From Cheilinus undulatus (taxonomy: Eukaryota; Chordata; Actinopteri; Labriformes; Labridae), in assembly GCF_018320785.1 (NCBI RefSeq), contig NC_054884.1:18849667-18913666 (forward strand): a stretch of 64,000 bases of DNA. Direction: 5' to 3'. Made by a program: the position numbers and the translations under genes. Shown piece after piece: positions 62,195-64,000 of the stretch (its first letter is position 1; every line of letters starts with the position of its first letter). The notes beneath the pieces are model-generated. The model made no database searches and was not told where the DNA came from. It saw only the letters and a program-made list of their open reading frames with translations.

Positions 62195-62517
62195 TGCTGC
62201 TTTTTTTTTTTGCACTTTTCAGGTGAAATGGATGAAATCATGACATGAACCGTGTAATTTTTGGACCCTAACTTTAAAAACCAAAACTCAAATTTAACCA
62301 AACATGCGCGGTAATAGCCATTCTGAATCAGACTTTCATAGAAGTCAGTCAAATCAGATAAATTGTCACTGAAATTGTCCTGGAACAGTCATGAGTGCTA
62401 GTGCTAGTCTATAGTGTAAAGACTGCATGCTATGAATGCTATGTCAAGGTTAAATGTCTGACACTTATTCAGTAAGTAATCTTTGGTGAAAACATTTCAG
62501 ATAACTTTAGAAACAAA

Positions 62518-63278
62518 TTAATTGTGGCTCGGTGATAACTTCTGGGACAGAACCCTCACCAGGGATTTCCTGCCTGTCCAAATGTGAGTATTATGCACTG
62601 CTGATAAAATATTGATTCCTTGAAACCAATTATAACAAGGAAGTGTGGGTATCAAGCAGAATTTAGAAGAATGAGATCCCACACCAGAAAACTTAACCAA
62701 AACATGATTTTATTGTGATTATAGAACATGTTTGGACCAGTCACTCATGCATCTTTTTAAACTGGTCAGTCATGGTGAACAAATCTATTTAATAAAACAC
62801 TGATGACTAATTCAGATGAAATCCTACCTTCTTCCACAAAACTTTCTTTAATCACCCGCAGGATTGATTTCATGTTAGTGTGATCATTGGCTGTGATATC
62901 AGCCTGAATCTGGAAGAACATCATGTACAGTTGAATGCCAAAGCTGAAGACCCCTCCAAAATAAATCCTGTTGAGTTGATTTGTTTTTCAAAAGTACACA
63001 GAAATGTTCTGTTAGTCCTTAGTAAGCCTTTGCTTTGAGGTAATACAGAATTCTACTTTATTTCTGTCTTTAAACTGTTTTACCAATCATCCTTCTGCCA
63101 CAGCTCATTAGTGACTGGCAGTGACTTGCAGAAAACAGTCCCTGAATCATAACAAAGCCGAAGCTTCTCTGTAGTCTCTTTGCAGAGCAGCTTGGAGGAA
63201 TCTTGTAGCTGCAGTGCTGGTAATAACATGGGCTGCATCCACTCATTAACAAATCTCACGATGGGATTCAAGGCATTA
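62518..63278 (-). CDS. Unidentified gene, three 3' exons (partial)
   Basis: Minus-strand exons 63084-63278, 62828-62967 and 62518-62573 have good acceptors (GCAG, ACAG, ACAG) and donors (GTAAAA, GTAGGA). They join in phase to give about 130 C-terminal residues ending LSPSHN with TAA at 62518-62520. Visible: FVNEWMQPMLLPALQLQ, LCKETTEKLRLCYDSG, NELWQKDDW joined to a hydrophobic stretch IYFGGVFSFGIQLYMMFFQI, then a charged helix-like region NMKSILRVIKESFVEEG. The hydrophobic stretch could be one membrane helix. The 5' part should lie beyond the right edge. I do not recognise the family and give no function. Confidence 0.6.
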
Positions 63279-64000
63279 CTGCTTTCTCCAACATGCCGCT
63301 GAGTTCATAATCCAATAAAAGCTGGCTCACAGTCGGCCATACTGCTGCACATTGTTTCTGTCTCGAAGGTGATTAGAGTCAATATTGACATTTCCTGTGT
63401 GGTCTGCAGCTCTGCAAACTTTGATTTGTGCTTCTAGTTTTAGTTCTCAAACTGAAACCATTTTTACATCCCAGAGCAGCCTGCTTCCACAAAAACATAA
63501 AATATGTTACAGACCTGAAGATCACTCAGAGTTTCATCTCTGAGGGGACATTTTTCACCACTCCCAGTCAGCTGATAATGTTTTCAGTAAGTGATGGACA
63601 ACATCAATACAGATTATTGACCCGCCAGTTTCTCATTGTCAATCACGGTGTTTACACCCTCAAGGCCAGTGATCTTGTCTGTCTACACCACAGTACTGAT
63701 CACAAACATACTCATCATTACAGAAACACAGCATAAACAGTCGAGTTCATCTGTTTCTATCATCTCAGAGATGCTCTTTCTGCTCCAGTCTTCTCGTGAC
63801 CGTACAGTCAGTCTGCCTTTACTTTCTTATGCATGAGCTGCACGATGCTGCCGCCAAGAGCCTGGCCGTGGATGTGTCTGTGTCGGCTAATGCCTGCTCT
63901 TAGAGCACACTAAGTTGGACATTCAGTATTTATGGAGGGTTGATGAAGAAACACTGTCAGCTTTTTTCTGCAGATGACTGCCTGCTTATCTGTGCTCGCC
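63279..64000. other. Probable intron of the unidentified gene
   Basis: No further exon could be supported on either strand. If the gene at 62518-63278 is real, this is its next upstream intron. Confidence 0.4.

Overview
The window looks like nuclear DNA of a ray-finned (teleost) fish. Genes are split into short exons with GT-AG introns. Introns and spacers are AT-rich and full of fish-type repeats: Tc1/mariner, hAT-like and TTAA-type MITEs, LINE 3' fragments and a solo LTR. The recognisable genes are animal genes (an R3-type receptor tyrosine phosphatase, pigp, rexo4, a HARBI1-like gene). No bacterial, organellar or CRISPR features were seen.

Left two thirds (about 0.24-39.3 kb): a large tandem duplication. 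Copy A (2252-14820) and copy B (18454-37622) are both plus-strand receptor protein tyrosine phosphatases. Each has a signal exon (seen only for B), nine (A) or eight (B) fibronectin III exons, one transmembrane exon, one PTP domain and a short tyrosine-containing tail. Every exon junction is phase-compatible: A gives 1153 residues without its missing first exon, and B gives a 1071-residue protein. A keeps the HCxxGxxR active site. B has a single change that turns the catalytic Cys into Ser, in an otherwise open gene. The first three FN3 exons of each copy form a 353-bp tandem array that appears to have been homogenised within each gene. Between FN3-8 and FN3-9 both copies keep a small exon-like block with an in-frame stop and a hydrophobic tail.

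The duplicated block also carries the 3' end of a convergent HARBI1-like gene. The full two-exon gene (38071-41172, minus) follows copy B, and a truncated relic (15272-15620) follows copy A. The HARBI1-like ORF is open, but two of its three transposase catalytic positions are substituted, which suggests a domesticated protein.

Right third: pigp (43326-46869, minus; a GPI-GlcNAc transferase subunit) and rexo4 (47675-52931, plus; a DEDDh exonuclease) lie head to head across about 0.8 kb. From 53 to 62.4 kb I see mostly repeats. At 62518-63278 (minus) three phase-compatible exons form the 3' end of a gene I do not recognise.

All coordinates and splice sites were read by eye from the sequence. 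Repeat family names come from termini, target duplications and recognisable reverse transcriptase or transposase fragments, not from a database search.
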